Assembly: GCF_019263705.2 (NCBI RefSeq)
Contig: NZ_JADQDK010000001.1
Span: 2,542,001 to 2,606,000, forward strand
Source of the DNA: Pseudonocardia abyssalis
Lineage (GTDB): Bacteria; Actinomycetota; Actinomycetes; Mycobacteriales; Pseudonocardiaceae
Reading direction: 5' to 3'
Length of the DNA: 64,000 nucleotides
Shown here: one piece after another, positions 23,199 to 31,997 of the stretch
How the letters are laid out: the number at the start of each line of letters is the position of its first letter
How positions within the stretch are numbered: the stretch's first letter is position 1
Notes under the pieces: model-generated
Told to the model about the DNA's origin: nothing
Database searches by the model: none
What the model saw: only the letters and a program-made list of their open reading frames with translations
Made by a program: the position numbers and the translations under genes

Positions 23199-24285
23199 GG
23201 GCTTCCTCGTTCCGGCTGGTGGTGGAGGTGTCGTCCAGGGGTGCGGCGGCGGGCAGTACCCGGCACGTCGACGGCGGCAGCTGCAGATGGATCCGGTCGC
23301 CCCGGTCGACCGGGAGGGCGGGTGCGGTGGAGGCGGTGAGCTCGATCCCGCCCGCCACGGCCACGACGGTGCGGTGGGTGCCGCGGAACCGCGTCTCGCG
23401 CACCGTGGCCGCCACGGTGTTCGGTGCATCTCCGGCGCCGAGGATGCGCAGCGACTCGGGGCGGACGACGAGCACTCCCGGGCCCTCGCGAGCCGGGGCA
23501 CCGAGTGCCAGCTCGCCGAGGGCGCACGTGAACGACGACCCGCTCACGGTCCCGGGCACTTCGTTGACCCCGCCGAAGAACCGGGCGGCCGCCAGCGTCG
23601 GCGGGTCGGTGTAGAAACCCGCCGGCGTACCGGCGGCCTCGATCCGGCCGTCGAGCATCAGCACGACCCGGTCGGCGAGGTCGACGGCCTCGTGCTGGTC
23701 GTGGGTGACGAACAGCATGGTGATCGACAGTTCGCGCTGCAGGTGCCGGACCAGGTCGCGCATCCGGTGGCGCAGCTCGGCGTCGAGGGCGGAGAAGGGT
23801 TCGTCGAGCAGCAGCACCCGCGGGTCGAGTACCAGCGCTCTGGCCAGCGCCACGCGCTGCTCCTGTCCGCCGGAGAGCTCCCCGACGCGGCGCCGGGCGA
23901 GGTCGGGCAGCCCGACCAGGTCGAGCATCTCGGCCACCCGCCGACGCCGCGCGGCGCGCGGGACCCCCCGCATCCGTAGCCCGAACGCCACGTTGTCGCC
24001 GACGTTCAGATGGCCGAACAGCAGCGGCTTCTGGGACACCAGACCCACCGGACGCTTCTCGGCCGGGACCCCGAGCAGCGAGGTCCCGTCGACCGTCACC
24101 TCGCCCGCGCTCGCGGTGAGCAGCCCCGCGACGACCTTGAGCACGGTGGTCTTCCCGCAACCGGACGGGCCGAGCAGCGCGGTCAGGGTTCCACCGGGCA
24201 CCACCAGGTCGACCCCGTCGACGACCGGGACACCGGCCCGGTAGGCGACTCGCAGCCCGGAGACGGCCAGCTCCCCGCCAATCAC
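23191..24285 (-). CDS. ABC transporter ATP-binding protein (YnjD-like)
   Basis: A 364-residue ATPase. Walker A LLGPSGCGKTTVLKVVAGLL, Q-loop VSQKPLLFGHL, signature ELSGGQEQRVALARAL, Walker B VLLLDEPFSALDAELR and switch His FVTHDQHEA are all intact, and a C-terminal TOBE-like domain follows (GVLVVRPESLRILG). It energises the importer formed with the two permeases and the lipoprotein encoded upstream; starts and stops overlap by 4 bases along the operon. Gene content resembles E. coli ynjBCD, whose substrate is not established. The last gene of the operon is the peroxiredoxin-like selenoprotein, linking transport with redox chemistry. Confidence 0.9.
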   Translation of the reverse strand: MIGGELAVSGLRVAYRAGVPVVDGVDLVVPGGTLTALLGPSGCGKTTVLKVVAGLLTASAGEVTVDGTSLLGVPAEKRPVGLVSQKPLLFGHLNVGDNVAFGLRMRGVPRAARRRRVAEMLDLVGLPDLARRRVGELSGGQEQRVALARALVLDPRVLLLDEPFSALDAELRHRMRDLVRHLQRELSITMLFVTHDQHEAVDLADRVVLMLDGRIEAAGTPAGFYTDPPTLAAARFFGGVNEVPGTVSGSSFTCALGELALGAPAREGPGVLVVRPESLRILGAGDAPNTVAATVRETRFRGTHRTVVAVAGGIELTASTAPALPVDRGDRIHLQLPPSTCRVLPAAAPLDDTSTTSRNEEARA

Positions 24286-25064
24286 AGGCGCCCGAACCCG
24301 ACCACGGCCGGCGAGGCGCCGGTGAGGAAACGCGCGGTGAGACCGACCAGCAACACCGGTGGGGCGGCGATCACGAGCGACAGCGCGGCGGCGGCGGTGA
24401 GGTCGGCCGACCCGATCAAGGCGAACAGCAGCAGCGGCAGCGTCCGCACGGTGCCTCCTCCTATCAGCAGGGTGAGGATGTACTCGCTCCAGGAGATCAG
24501 GAACGCGAACAGGGCCGCCACTGCCAGACCGGGCGCGACGGCGGGCAGGGTCACGTGCACCAGGCGGCGTACCGGTCCCGCGCCGAGCACCCGGCCCGCG
24601 TCCTCGATGTCGACATCGAGTCCGGCGAACGATGCGGCCATCACCAGGCTCACGTAGGGGACCGTCGGAATCAGCTGCACCAGCACCACCCCGGCAACAG
24701 AGTCAGCGAGCCCGTAGCGGATGAAGTAGACCTGGATGCCGAGGGTGACCGCGAGCGTCGGGACGATCACCGGTGCGAGCAGCAGCAGCTGGACGCCACG
24801 GCGGCCGGGGAAGGCATAGAGGCCGATCGCCCGTCCGGCCGCGGCGCCGATGAGGGTGGCGAGCACAGCGACCGTGAGCGCGATCAGCAGCGACGTGCCC
24901 ACCGCCGATCGCACTGCGGGTTCACCCAGCAGTCGCAGGCCGCGATCGGAGAACGCCGGCATCACGGCCGGGTAGCGGAAGTCGCCGGCCACCGCCCACA
25001 GCAGCAGCGGGAGCAACGGCACGAGCAGGAACGCCACCAGGACACCGGCTCCGAGCCTCCTCAT
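24282..25064 (-). CDS. ABC transporter permease, second subunit
   Basis: A 260-residue integral membrane protein with about six hydrophobic segments (LVAFLLVPLLPLLLWAVAGD at the start; LLLLAPVIVPTLAVTLG; VVLVQLIPTVPYVSLVMAAS). The EAA loop, which contacts the ATPase, reads EDAGRVLGAGPVRRLVHVTL. It starts in an ATGA overlap with the preceding permease and overlaps the ATPase start by 4 bases. With the first permease it forms the membrane channel of a binding-protein-dependent importer. Confidence 0.9.
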   Translation of the reverse strand: MRRLGAGVLVAFLLVPLLPLLLWAVAGDFRYPAVMPAFSDRGLRLLGEPAVRSAVGTSLLIALTVAVLATLIGAAAGRAIGLYAFPGRRGVQLLLLAPVIVPTLAVTLGIQVYFIRYGLADSVAGVVLVQLIPTVPYVSLVMAASFAGLDVDIEDAGRVLGAGPVRRLVHVTLPAVAPGLAVAALFAFLISWSEYILTLLIGGGTVRTLPLLLFALIGSADLTAAAALSLVIAAPPVLLVGLTARFLTGASPAVVGFGRL

Positions 25065-25963
25065 CGGCGGAGCCGATCGCTGAGCGCCAGGTAAGCCACG
25101 GCGCAGGCACCGACGAGCAGGGTCGTGAGGACCGCGATCGCCATGGCCAGCGGCCGGGCGGCGAGGTCGGGGTCGCGGAACTGCTGATAGGCCACCACCG
25201 GCAACGTCGCCGGGAACGGGCGGCCGAGCAGGAAAGGCACCTCGTAGGAGCCGAGTGTGAACGCGAACACCAGCACCGACGCGGCGCCCAGCGCCGGGGC
25301 CAGTACCGGGACGAGCACGTGTCGCAGGCGCTGCCACGCGCTCGCGCCCAGGGCACGAGCGGCGTCCTCCAGTTCGGCGACGCCGGACGACAGCGCAGCA
25401 AGGACGACGACCGCCACGAACGGCGCTTCCTTCCACACGTAGGAGGCGATGATGCCCCAGCCGAATGCATCCTGGGTCAGCACCGGGAAGTCGACGGGTG
25501 CGTCGACCCAGCCGAGGGTGGAGACCGCCCGCGACAGCGCACCGGACTGCGACAGCAGCAGGATCATCGCCAGCGCGGCGACCGCGTGCGGCAGTGGCAA
25601 CGTCACCTGCAGCAGCGCGGCGAACGCCCGGCGGGTCCGGCACAGTGAGCGCACGAACAACGCTGCAGCCACCCCGAGCACTGCGGCGGCCAGGGTCGAC
25701 ACCGTCGCGACCCGCAGCGTGATGCCCACCGACGCCCGCACCGCGGGATCGGCCCACACCGTCCGGTAGGCGTCGAGCGACGGGCCCCGGGCGGGGAGGA
25801 ACGGCTGGTAGCCGATGCTCTGGGCGACGGCCTGGACGAACCCGCCGCCGAAGAGCACGACGACCACCGTCAGCGCGGGGGCGAGCAACAGGGCGACCCG
25901 CAGCCCTCGCGGGAGTCGCGACGGCCGGGTCGCCACTCCCAACGCCACGCCACGCAGGTTCAC
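25061..25963 (-). CDS. ABC transporter permease, first subunit (YnjC-like)
   Basis: A 300-residue permease. It has an N-terminal segment LRVALLLAPALTVVVVLFGG, further helices (VTLPLPHAVAALAMILLL, APFVAVVVLAALSS) and the EAA loop EDAARALGASAWQRLRHVLV. GTG at 25963 overlaps the binding-protein stop. Two separate permeases of this kind are typical of iron, thiamine and polyamine-type importers and of the ynj transporter, so substrate cannot be fixed from the sequence alone. Confidence 0.9.
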   Translation of the reverse strand: MNLRGVALGVATRPSRLPRGLRVALLLAPALTVVVVLFGGGFVQAVAQSIGYQPFLPARGPSLDAYRTVWADPAVRASVGITLRVATVSTLAAAVLGVAAALFVRSLCRTRRAFAALLQVTLPLPHAVAALAMILLLSQSGALSRAVSTLGWVDAPVDFPVLTQDAFGWGIIASYVWKEAPFVAVVVLAALSSGVAELEDAARALGASAWQRLRHVLVPVLAPALGAASVLVFAFTLGSYEVPFLLGRPFPATLPVVAYQQFRDPDLAARPLAMAIAVLTTLLVGACAVAYLALSDRLRR

Positions 25964-27204
25964 CGCTGCAGCACCGCGGCGGTCCACCCGTCCTCCACCG
26001 CCGTGGCATAGCCGGTGTCGAGCTCGGGCAGGGCGCGGGCGGTCAGCTCGTCGAGCGACAGCACCGACTGGCCGAGCACCACCGCGTCGAACTCGGCCCG
26101 CTCCGGCGCCGCGAGCCGGTTGATGTCGATCACCGGGTAGATGCCGCCTTCGGCGTAGAAGCGCAGCTGGGTCTGCGGGTCCTGCAGCAGGTTCGCCAGC
26201 ACCAGCGCCGCGGCCTGGTCCGCGGCGTCGGCGGGGATCGCGAGGTAGCTGGTGTTGGCGATGTTGCCGACGCCCGGCACGGCGGTGCGAGTGGTGGCCG
26301 GGAAGGCTCCGTCGGCGACCTTCGCCGCGACGGTGCCCGGGCCGTAGGTCAGGTACGCGGCGATCTCCCCGGTGGCGTAGAGCTGCTCCACGGCGTCCTG
26401 GCTGGTCGGGTAGGTCTCCCCGCCTCGCCACAGCGCGGGCTCCAGCGCGTCGAGGCGGGCCCAGAGCCGGTCGGCGAGCGGCGCGAACGTCGCCGCGTCG
26501 TAGGTCGAGCCGGCCAGCATCGCTGGATCCCCGGCGGTGTCGTAGAGGAACGTGCGCACCGCCATGGAGCCGGTGAAGTCCGGCGGAGCGGGGTAGGTGA
26601 ACTGCCCGGGGTTGGCCCGAGCCCAGTCCTCGAGCGCGGTGAGCGAGATGACGTCGGCCGGGGTGAGGCGGGCGCTGTCGTAGACGAGTGCGGAGTTCGC
26701 CTGCTGCCACGCCGCCTCACAACCGTCCACCGGGACGCCGAAGTCGGTGGCCACGACGGGCGCGGTCAGGTCGACGTACTGCGCGTTGGGCAGGACCTCG
26801 GGGTAGCCGCAGGCCCAGAGGTCGGCCTGCTGGCCGGTGGCGAAGTTCTCCCCGTTGATCCAGATGGCGTCCACCGTGCCCGAGCCGGCGCGGCCGGCCT
26901 GGCGCTCGGCGAGGACCTTGTTCACCGCGTCGGCGGTGTCGGCCACGCCGACCACGTTCAGCGTGACCCCGAACTCCTGAAGCAGGCGCGGCGCGACGTA
27001 TCCCTCGACGACTCCGTTGATCGCCTCGTCCCCGGTGTACATGTACCAGTCGAGCGTCTGACCCTTCGCCGTGTCGAGCACGGACGCCCAGTCAGTGGGA
27101 TCGGGCGAAGCGCCGCCACCGGTCGGCGCCGACGTGGCGCACGCCGTCAGCATCGCGGTGGCGCCACAGAGCAGCGCCATGAAACGGGAAGCGGAGCGGG
27201 GCAC
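25960..27204 (-). CDS. ABC transporter substrate-binding lipoprotein (YnjB-like)
   Basis: A 414-residue extracellular solute-binding protein. The N-terminus has a lipobox (ALLCGATAMLTAC), so it is likely a membrane-anchored lipoprotein. LDWYMYTGDEAINGVVEGYV, VDAIWINGENFATGQQADL, DTAGDPAM and IANTSYLAIPADAADQAAAL resemble COG4134 (YnjB) proteins. GTG at 27204 follows CTGGAGG. The ECF-type promoter at 27270-27299 gives a leader of roughly 60 bases. It heads an overlapping operon of four further genes (two permeases, ATPase, selenoprotein). Ligand unknown. Confidence 0.85.
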   Translation of the reverse strand: MPRSASRFMALLCGATAMLTACATSAPTGGGASPDPTDWASVLDTAKGQTLDWYMYTGDEAINGVVEGYVAPRLLQEFGVTLNVVGVADTADAVNKVLAERQAGRAGSGTVDAIWINGENFATGQQADLWACGYPEVLPNAQYVDLTAPVVATDFGVPVDGCEAAWQQANSALVYDSARLTPADVISLTALEDWARANPGQFTYPAPPDFTGSMAVRTFLYDTAGDPAMLAGSTYDAATFAPLADRLWARLDALEPALWRGGETYPTSQDAVEQLYATGEIAAYLTYGPGTVAAKVADGAFPATTRTAVPGVGNIANTSYLAIPADAADQAAALVLANLLQDPQTQLRFYAEGGIYPVIDINRLAAPERAEFDAVVLGQSVLSLDELTARALPELDTGYATAVEDGWTAAVLQR

Positions 27205-27269
27205 GTGAGATCCTCCAGGGGCCGCGCGGGGGAATCCGGTCCGTGTCCGAGGGCCGGCGCAGGTCGGGA

Positions 27270-27299
27270 GGGGAACCCGGTCGGCGAGCAGCTGATTCC
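27270..27299 (-). promoter_or_regulatory. ECF-type promoter motif for the ABC operon
   Basis: On the minus strand, GGAATC is followed after 15 bases by GGGTTCCCC. The binding-protein GTG lies 65 bases downstream. The same bipartite motif precedes the ECF sigma gene itself at 56509-56536. Confidence 0.75.
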
Positions 27300-27307
27300 G
27301 CGATCGG

Positions 27308-27337
27308 GGAAGCAATCGGCGGCACCAGCGGGTTCCC
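27308..27337 (+). promoter_or_regulatory. ECF-type promoter motif for TVP38 gene
   Basis: GGAAGC-N16-GGGTTCCC on the plus strand ends just before the GTG at 27344, so the transcript would be leaderless. It is back-to-back with the ABC operon promoter at 27270-27299. Confidence 0.65.
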
Positions 27338-27343
27338 TGACCC

Positions 27344-28015
27344 GTGAGCGACGACCGCGTGCCGAGTACCCGACCCGACCGCTGGTGGATCCGGCCGCTG
27401 ATCCTGGTGGGCGTGCTCGGGATCGGCGTCGCCGTGGCGGTTTCCGTCGGAGTGCCTCCGGTGGAGGACGTCCGCACCTGGGTGGACGGAGTGGGCTGGC
27501 TCGGTCCCCTCCTCTTCGCCGCGCTCTACGCGGTACTGGCCCTCACCCCGGCCCCGGCCACCGTTCTCAGCATCGCCGCCGGGGTGCTGTTCGGGCTGGC
27601 CGGCGGGCTCGCCGTCGTCATGGCCGGCGCCCTGCTCAGCGCGGTCGGGGCGTTCGGGCTGTCCCGCGGCCTGGGGCGGCGCGCCGTGGAGCGGGTCGAC
27701 AACGACCGGCTGCGCCGCCTCGACGCGCTATTGCGCCGCCGCGGCCTGCTCGCCGTGATCGGCGTGCGGCTGGTGCCGCTGCTGCCGTTCAACGCGCTCA
27801 ACTACCTGTGCGGCCTCACCGCCGTCCGCACCCGTGACTACGTGGCGGGCACCGCGGTCGGGATCCTGCCCGGGGCCACCGCCTTCGTCGCGATCGGTGC
27901 GTTCGGAACCGAGCCGGGCTCGCTGCCGTTCCTGCTCGCCGTCGGCGGGCTCGTCGCGTTGTCGGTGGCCGGGCTCGTCGTCGCTCGCCGCCGCCGGGCC
28001 GAACCGGCCACCTGA
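27344..28015 (+). CDS. TVP38/TMEM64 (DedA-like) membrane protein
   Basis: A 223-residue membrane protein of the TVP38/TMEM64-SNARE-associated family. Segments include LILVGVLGIGVAVAVSVGV, GPLLFAALYAVLALTPAPAT, SIAAGVLFGLAGGLAVVMAG, LLAVIGVRLVPLLPFNALNY and FLLAVGGLVALSVAGLVVAR. The GxxxG/VRLVPLLPFN block is characteristic. E. coli YdjX/YdjZ of the ydj-ynj operon belong here. The GTG at 27344 has no ribosome binding site but sits 7 bases after an ECF-type -10. The stop overlaps the next ATG (TGATG), so it is coupled to the CDP-alcohol transferase. Confidence 0.88.
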   Translation: MSDDRVPSTRPDRWWIRPLILVGVLGIGVAVAVSVGVPPVEDVRTWVDGVGWLGPLLFAALYAVLALTPAPATVLSIAAGVLFGLAGGLAVVMAGALLSAVGAFGLSRGLGRRAVERVDNDRLRRLDALLRRRGLLAVIGVRLVPLLPFNALNYLCGLTAVRTRDYVAGTAVGILPGATAFVAIGAFGTEPGSLPFLLAVGGLVALSVAGLVVARRRRAEPAT

Positions 28016-28641
28016 TGTTCGACGCCCGGGCCCGCCGGCTGCTGGAACACCCGCTGGACCGCGCGGCCGCCGCGCTCGACGTCGCGGCCGTCACCCCGGA
28101 CCGGATCACCGCCGCCGGACTGGTGCTCGGCCTGGGCAGCGCCGGGGCCGCCGCGGCCGGCTTGTGGACCGCGGCAGTGCTGCTGTGGCTGGCCTCCCGG
28201 CTCGCCGACGGGCTGGACGGCCCGCTCGCCCGGCGCCGGCGCACCAGGGGTGAGGTCGACGCGGGAGCGGGTGGGTTCTTCGACATCACCGCGGACTTCA
28301 CCGTCTACGGCGCCACCGTCGTCGGGGTTGCGGTAGGCAGCAGCGCCGAGCTCGGCGGCGGACCACTGTGGCCGTTCCTGCTGGTGCTGCTTGCCTACTA
28401 CATCAACGGTGCGGCGTTCCTGGCGTTCTCCTCCATCGCCGAGCGCACCGGCGCCACGATCGACGACGGCCGGTCGCTGTCGTTCCTGGGGGGTCTCGCC
28501 GAGGGCGGGGAGACGATCGTGGTGCACACCGTGTGGCTGCTGTTCCCGTTCTGGGCTCCGCAGATCGCGGTGGTGTGGGCCGCGCTGGTGGGCGTGAGCG
28601 CCGCCCACCGGATCGTGGCGGGTTACCGCGCGCTGCGGTGA
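28015..28641 (+). CDS. CDP-alcohol phosphatidyltransferase family protein (YnjF-like)
   Basis: A 208-residue membrane enzyme. The family motif D-G-x2-A-R-x8-G-x3-D-x3-D is visible as ADGLDGPLARRRRTRGEVDA followed by GAGGFFDITADF, with a slight spacing difference. Flanking hydrophobic helices include LVLGLGSAGAAAAGLWTAAV and the region around residue 115 (PLWPFLLVLLAYYINGAAFL). Such enzymes transfer a phosphoalcohol from CDP-alcohol; substrate unknown. It is translationally coupled to the TVP38 gene, mirroring ydjZ...ynjF in E. coli. Its 3' end overlaps the convergent flavoprotein gene by 19 bases. Confidence 0.85.
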   Translation: MFDARARRLLEHPLDRAAAALDVAAVTPDRITAAGLVLGLGSAGAAAAGLWTAAVLLWLASRLADGLDGPLARRRRTRGEVDAGAGGFFDITADFTVYGATVVGVAVGSSAELGGGPLWPFLLVLLAYYINGAAFLAFSSIAERTGATIDDGRSLSFLGGLAEGGETIVVHTVWLLFPFWAPQIAVVWAALVGVSAAHRIVAGYRALR

Positions 28642-30086
28642 GACCCTGCGCCCCGGTCCAGCCAGCGGCGGCGCAGCGCGGTGGCCGCGTGTGTGGCGCG
28701 CCGCGCCACCGGTCCGGCCAGCTGCTCGCGGACCTCGGCAACAGCGGCGTTCCACGGGCCGTCGCCCCAGGTGGGATAGGGGTGCATGACCCCGGCCAGG
28801 TCCCGGGCCCGCAGGCCCCGGTGGACGGCGAGGGTGAGCTCGGCCAGGGTCTCTCCCGCCCGCGGGCCGACGACGGTGGCCCCGACGATGTGGCCGCGCC
28901 GGTCGAGCACCAGCCGGGTGAAGCCGACGGTGCGTCCCTCGGCGATCGCGCGATCGACCTCGTCGTGCCGCCGGGTGCGGGTGGTCGTGCCGTCCGATTC
29001 CGCGGGCACCCCGACCGACGCGACCTCCGGGGAGGTGAACGTGACGCGGGGTACCGCGGTGACCTCGGCGGCGCGGCGCACACCCAGCACCGCGTTGGAC
29101 GCCGCGGTGGATCCGTGCACCCCCGCGACGTGGGTGAACTGCGGGTGCCCGGTGACGTCCCCGGCCGCCCAGATCCGCGGGTTGCTGGTGCGCAGGTACG
29201 CGTCGACGGCGACGAACCCCCGGTCGTCGGTGGCGACCCCGGCCGCGTCGAGCCCGAGGCCGCGGGTGTCGGGGCGGCGGCCCACGGCGACGAGCACCCG
29301 GTCCGCGGGGATCCGACGCCCGTCGCCGAGCACCACCTCTGCCCCGTCCACGGCGGTGACCGGGGTCCCGGTGAGGACCGTCGCGCCGTCGCGGGCCAGC
29401 CCGTCGGTCACCAGCCGGGCGGCGTCGGGGTCCTCGTTGCCCAGGATCCGGTCGGCGGCCTCGACGATCGTGACGGTGCTGCCGAGGCGGGCGAAGGCCT
29501 GTCCCAGCTCGCATCCGATCGTGCCGCCGCCGAGCACGACGAGCCGGTCGGGCCGCTCGGTCAGGTCCCATACCGAGTCGCTGGTCAGCGGGTCAGTCTC
29601 GGCGAGCCCGGGGATCGGTGGGAGCGACGGGTCCGATCCGGTGGCGACCAGCGCCTGCCGGAAGCGCAGCCGCCGGCCGTCGACCTCGGCCGTCGCCAGG
29701 CCGGTGAACCTCGCGCTCCCGGCCGCGTACACGACATCCGCGGCGCGCATCGCCTCCGGCGAGTCCACGGGCTCGATCGTCGCGATCGCGGCCCGCACGT
29801 GGGCCATCACCTCGTCGAACGCGACCCGGACCCCGTCGACGTGCACCCCGAGCCGGGCCGCGCCGCGGGCGTCCGCCGCGGCCGACGCCGCGGCGAGCAG
29901 CGCCTTGCTCGGGACGCAGCCCGTCCACAGGCAGTCCCCGCCCGGCCGGTCGCGCTCCACCATCAGCACCGACGCCCCGAACGACGCCGCCGTGCGCGCC
30001 CCGACCAGGCCCGCGGTGCCGCCGCCGACGACGAGCAGGTCCCACGCGCTCCCATCGGGCGGCGGCGGGAGGGCTGATGAGGTCAT
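28623..30086 (-). CDS. MerA-like FAD-dependent pyridine nucleotide-disulfide oxidoreductase
   Basis: A 487-residue class I flavoprotein. FAD site DLLVVGGGTAGLVGARTAAS; redox pair GGDCLWTGCVPSKALL; NAD(P)H site LVVLGGGTIGCELGQAFARL; second FAD motif NPRIWAAGDVTG. It lacks the C-terminal Cys-Cys of MerA and the usual C-terminal His-Pro reads GVMHPYPTWGDGPWNAA. Such MerA-like reductases often occur with TVP38 proteins, and probably reduce a disulfide or metal-thiol compound. It starts in an ATGA overlap with the radical SAM gene and so shares its ECF-type promoter. Confidence 0.88.
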   Translation of the reverse strand: MTSSALPPPPDGSAWDLLVVGGGTAGLVGARTAASFGASVLMVERDRPGGDCLWTGCVPSKALLAAASAAADARGAARLGVHVDGVRVAFDEVMAHVRAAIATIEPVDSPEAMRAADVVYAAGSARFTGLATAEVDGRRLRFRQALVATGSDPSLPPIPGLAETDPLTSDSVWDLTERPDRLVVLGGGTIGCELGQAFARLGSTVTIVEAADRILGNEDPDAARLVTDGLARDGATVLTGTPVTAVDGAEVVLGDGRRIPADRVLVAVGRRPDTRGLGLDAAGVATDDRGFVAVDAYLRTSNPRIWAAGDVTGHPQFTHVAGVHGSTAASNAVLGVRRAAEVTAVPRVTFTSPEVASVGVPAESDGTTTRTRRHDEVDRAIAEGRTVGFTRLVLDRRGHIVGATVVGPRAGETLAELTLAVHRGLRARDLAGVMHPYPTWGDGPWNAAVAEVREQLAGPVARRATHAATALRRRWLDRGAGSHRSAR

Positions 30087-31486
30087 CGGGTTCCGTTCCG
30101 GCGGCGGGCGGTGGGCATCGGGAGCAGGACGGTCAACTCGGCGTTCTCCTTCGGGTCCAGCAGGCTGTGCTGTACGCAGGCCGGGACGAGCGTCCCGGTC
30201 TCGGGGTGGGCCATCGCGTAGTGGCACGCGGCGAGCCGTTCCTGGGTCTCCCGCAGCCGGGGGTCGTCGCTGAGGACGCCCTGCTGCGTGAGCTCCCAGG
30301 CGGGTGCCACGTCGGCGGCGTCCATGAACCGGTGCATCACGAACGTGAGCGGGCGGACGCCGTGGCGCAGCAGCGGCCGTAGCCCGACCCGGCGCACCGT
30401 GCGCGCCGCCCAGCCGAGCGCCACCGACAGGACGCACGGGTGCCGCGCCACCAGCCGCGCCAGCTTCACCGCCAGCAGCGGCCGGGGTGTGGCGGCGAGC
30501 CCGATGCCAGAGAGCCGGCGGAAGACCTCGTCCCGGACGCGCAGGTCGCGGGAGTCGTCGCCGTCGAGCACCGGGTACCAGCGCGGCCCGACGGATAAGC
30601 CGTACGCGGTGCGGTTGCAACGCACGTCGCCGTTCTCGAACACCCGATGGTCCAGCCGGGTGCCGGCGCCGCGCTCGATCTGCGCCCACACCGCGTCCGC
30701 GCTCACGTCCCCGGCGCGGTACTCCTCGCGCCAGCGCCGGTCGTCGCCGACGAACGCGGCGGGTTGGAACGACAGCATGCCGAACCCCATCGCCCCCACC
30801 TCCCGGACGACGTCGGCCACCTCCCCCACATTCACCGGGGTGACCGTCATGTTGTGCGCCAGGAACGAGCGCACCCCGTGCTCGCGGCGCAGCCGCGCGA
30901 ACCGCTCGACGAAGCGGCGCCGGTACGGGTGCAGCGACGCCTCGTCGGGCGGGCGCGGGATCCCACGACGGCCGAACATCAACGAGTCGAAGTGCCCCGC
31001 GAACGACACCCGGTCCAGCCGCCTGTGCCCGTCCGGGCCCAGCACCAGCCGGTCGAGGTAGTCGTCGTCGACGTCCCCGTGGGTCATGCTCATCGGCTCG
31101 CGCCCGTGCCGGCGCATGATCAGCAGCGACTCGGCGTGGTCGTCGGGCGGCAGCAGCGTCACCTCGCCGCCGATCAGCTGCGCGTGCGCCCGCGGCCCGC
31201 GCAGCCGCTGCAGCGTCGCCATCTGCGCCTGCACCTGCGCGCGGGTGTGCGCGCCGTCGACGCGGACCCGGTTGGCGTCGCGCGAGTGGTAGCACGGCGT
31301 GCAGGCCAGGTCGCACGCCGGGAACACGCCGTGCGTGCCCTCGCAGCCCACCCCGAACCGGCCCAGGACCTGCCCCGGGGTCTTCACCACGTCGGGCAGC
31401 TCCGCCCAGCGGCGCGCCAGCGCCGCGGCGAACGCGGGGTCGGCGGGCCGGGTCCGCCGCTCCCACTCGCGTATCCGATCGAGCAC
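30083..31486 (-). CDS. Radical SAM protein of unknown function
   Basis: A 467-residue protein. The 4Fe-4S motif CDLACTPC (Cx3Cx2C) near residue 50 is preceded by CEGTHGVFPA, and a beta strand AQLIGGEVTLL matches the SAM GGE motif. Downstream HNMTVTPVNVGEVADVV and GFGMLSFQPAAFVGD support a radical SAM barrel. A C-terminal part with Cys residues (EVLAACHYAM-like, LVPACVQHSLLDP) may hold an auxiliary cluster or substrate site. GTG at 31486 follows gggaaggga. The product is unknown; coupling to the MerA-like reductase and an ECF-type promoter at 31527-31555 suggest a modified metabolite or peptide in thiol/metal stress. Confidence 0.85.
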   Translation of the reverse strand: MLDRIREWERRTRPADPAFAAALARRWAELPDVVKTPGQVLGRFGVGCEGTHGVFPACDLACTPCYHSRDANRVRVDGAHTRAQVQAQMATLQRLRGPRAHAQLIGGEVTLLPPDDHAESLLIMRRHGREPMSMTHGDVDDDYLDRLVLGPDGHRRLDRVSFAGHFDSLMFGRRGIPRPPDEASLHPYRRRFVERFARLRREHGVRSFLAHNMTVTPVNVGEVADVVREVGAMGFGMLSFQPAAFVGDDRRWREEYRAGDVSADAVWAQIERGAGTRLDHRVFENGDVRCNRTAYGLSVGPRWYPVLDGDDSRDLRVRDEVFRRLSGIGLAATPRPLLAVKLARLVARHPCVLSVALGWAARTVRRVGLRPLLRHGVRPLTFVMHRFMDAADVAPAWELTQQGVLSDDPRLRETQERLAACHYAMAHPETGTLVPACVQHSLLDPKENAELTVLLPMPTARRRNGTR

Positions 31487-31526
31487 GTCGTGATCCCTTC
31501 CCTGCGCCGACGGTGGTGGTCGCGCA

Positions 31527-31555
31527 GGGAACCCGGGCCGGGTCACGGATCTTCC
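31527..31555 (-). promoter_or_regulatory. ECF-type promoter motif for radical SAM operon
   Basis: GGAAGA-N15-GGGTTCCC on the minus strand, 41 bases before the GTG at 31486. The bases between the two boxes (gtgacccggccc) are nearly the same as in the promoter at 56142-56171. Confidence 0.65.
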
Positions 31556-31563
31556 AGGAGTTC

Positions 31564-31959
31564 TCAGCCGCGCGACTCGCAGTAGGACTTGAGCCCGCGC
31601 AGGCCGTCCTCGATCGCCGGGCCGAGGGTGCCCGCGACCTCGTCGGGGGTGACCTCGGTGCTGTAGACGACCAGGCTGGCGCCGCCCTGCTCGAGCACGT
31701 CGACCGTGCCCAGGTGCGACTCCACCGGGACCCCGCCACCGACGATCCGGTACTGGAACCGGCGCAGCTCGGCGTCGTTGGTGACGATCTCCTCGTCGAG
31801 CGGGACGTCGCCGTCGAGCATGCAGTGCCGCTCGCCGCCACCTGCCTCCGAGGTCGCCACCATCGGGAACCACGCCGAGATGCTGCCGGCATCGCTCACC
31901 ACCGACCACACCTCATCGGCCGGGCGGTCGATCGTCAGGTGGGTACGCAGGGTTGCCAT
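31564..31959 (-). CDS. SRPBCC (START-like) family protein
   Basis: A 131-residue helix-grip protein of the polyketide cyclase/dehydratase type: MATLRTHLTIDRPADEVWSV, VVSDAGSISAWFPMV, LDEEIVTNDAELRRFQYRIV and GTVDVLEQGGASLVVYSTEV, then a long C-terminal helix (AIEDGLRGLKSYCESRG). Such proteins bind hydrophobic ligands. It starts 38 bases after the HAD gene on the same strand; ggagcag precedes the ATG. Function unknown. Confidence 0.8.
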   Translation of the reverse strand: MATLRTHLTIDRPADEVWSVVSDAGSISAWFPMVATSEAGGGERHCMLDGDVPLDEEIVTNDAELRRFQYRIVGGGVPVESHLGTVDVLEQGGASLVVYSTEVTPDEVAGTLGPAIEDGLRGLKSYCESRG

Positions 31960-31997
31960 CAGGTACTGCTCCTTCTTCTCGGGTGTTGCGTCATCGT

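Noticed and set aside
30087..31892. A 1089-residue minus frame covering the radical SAM and flavoprotein genes
   Set aside because: Only its C-terminal 487 residues (28623-30086) are coding; the rest is a shifted shadow of the radical SAM gene.
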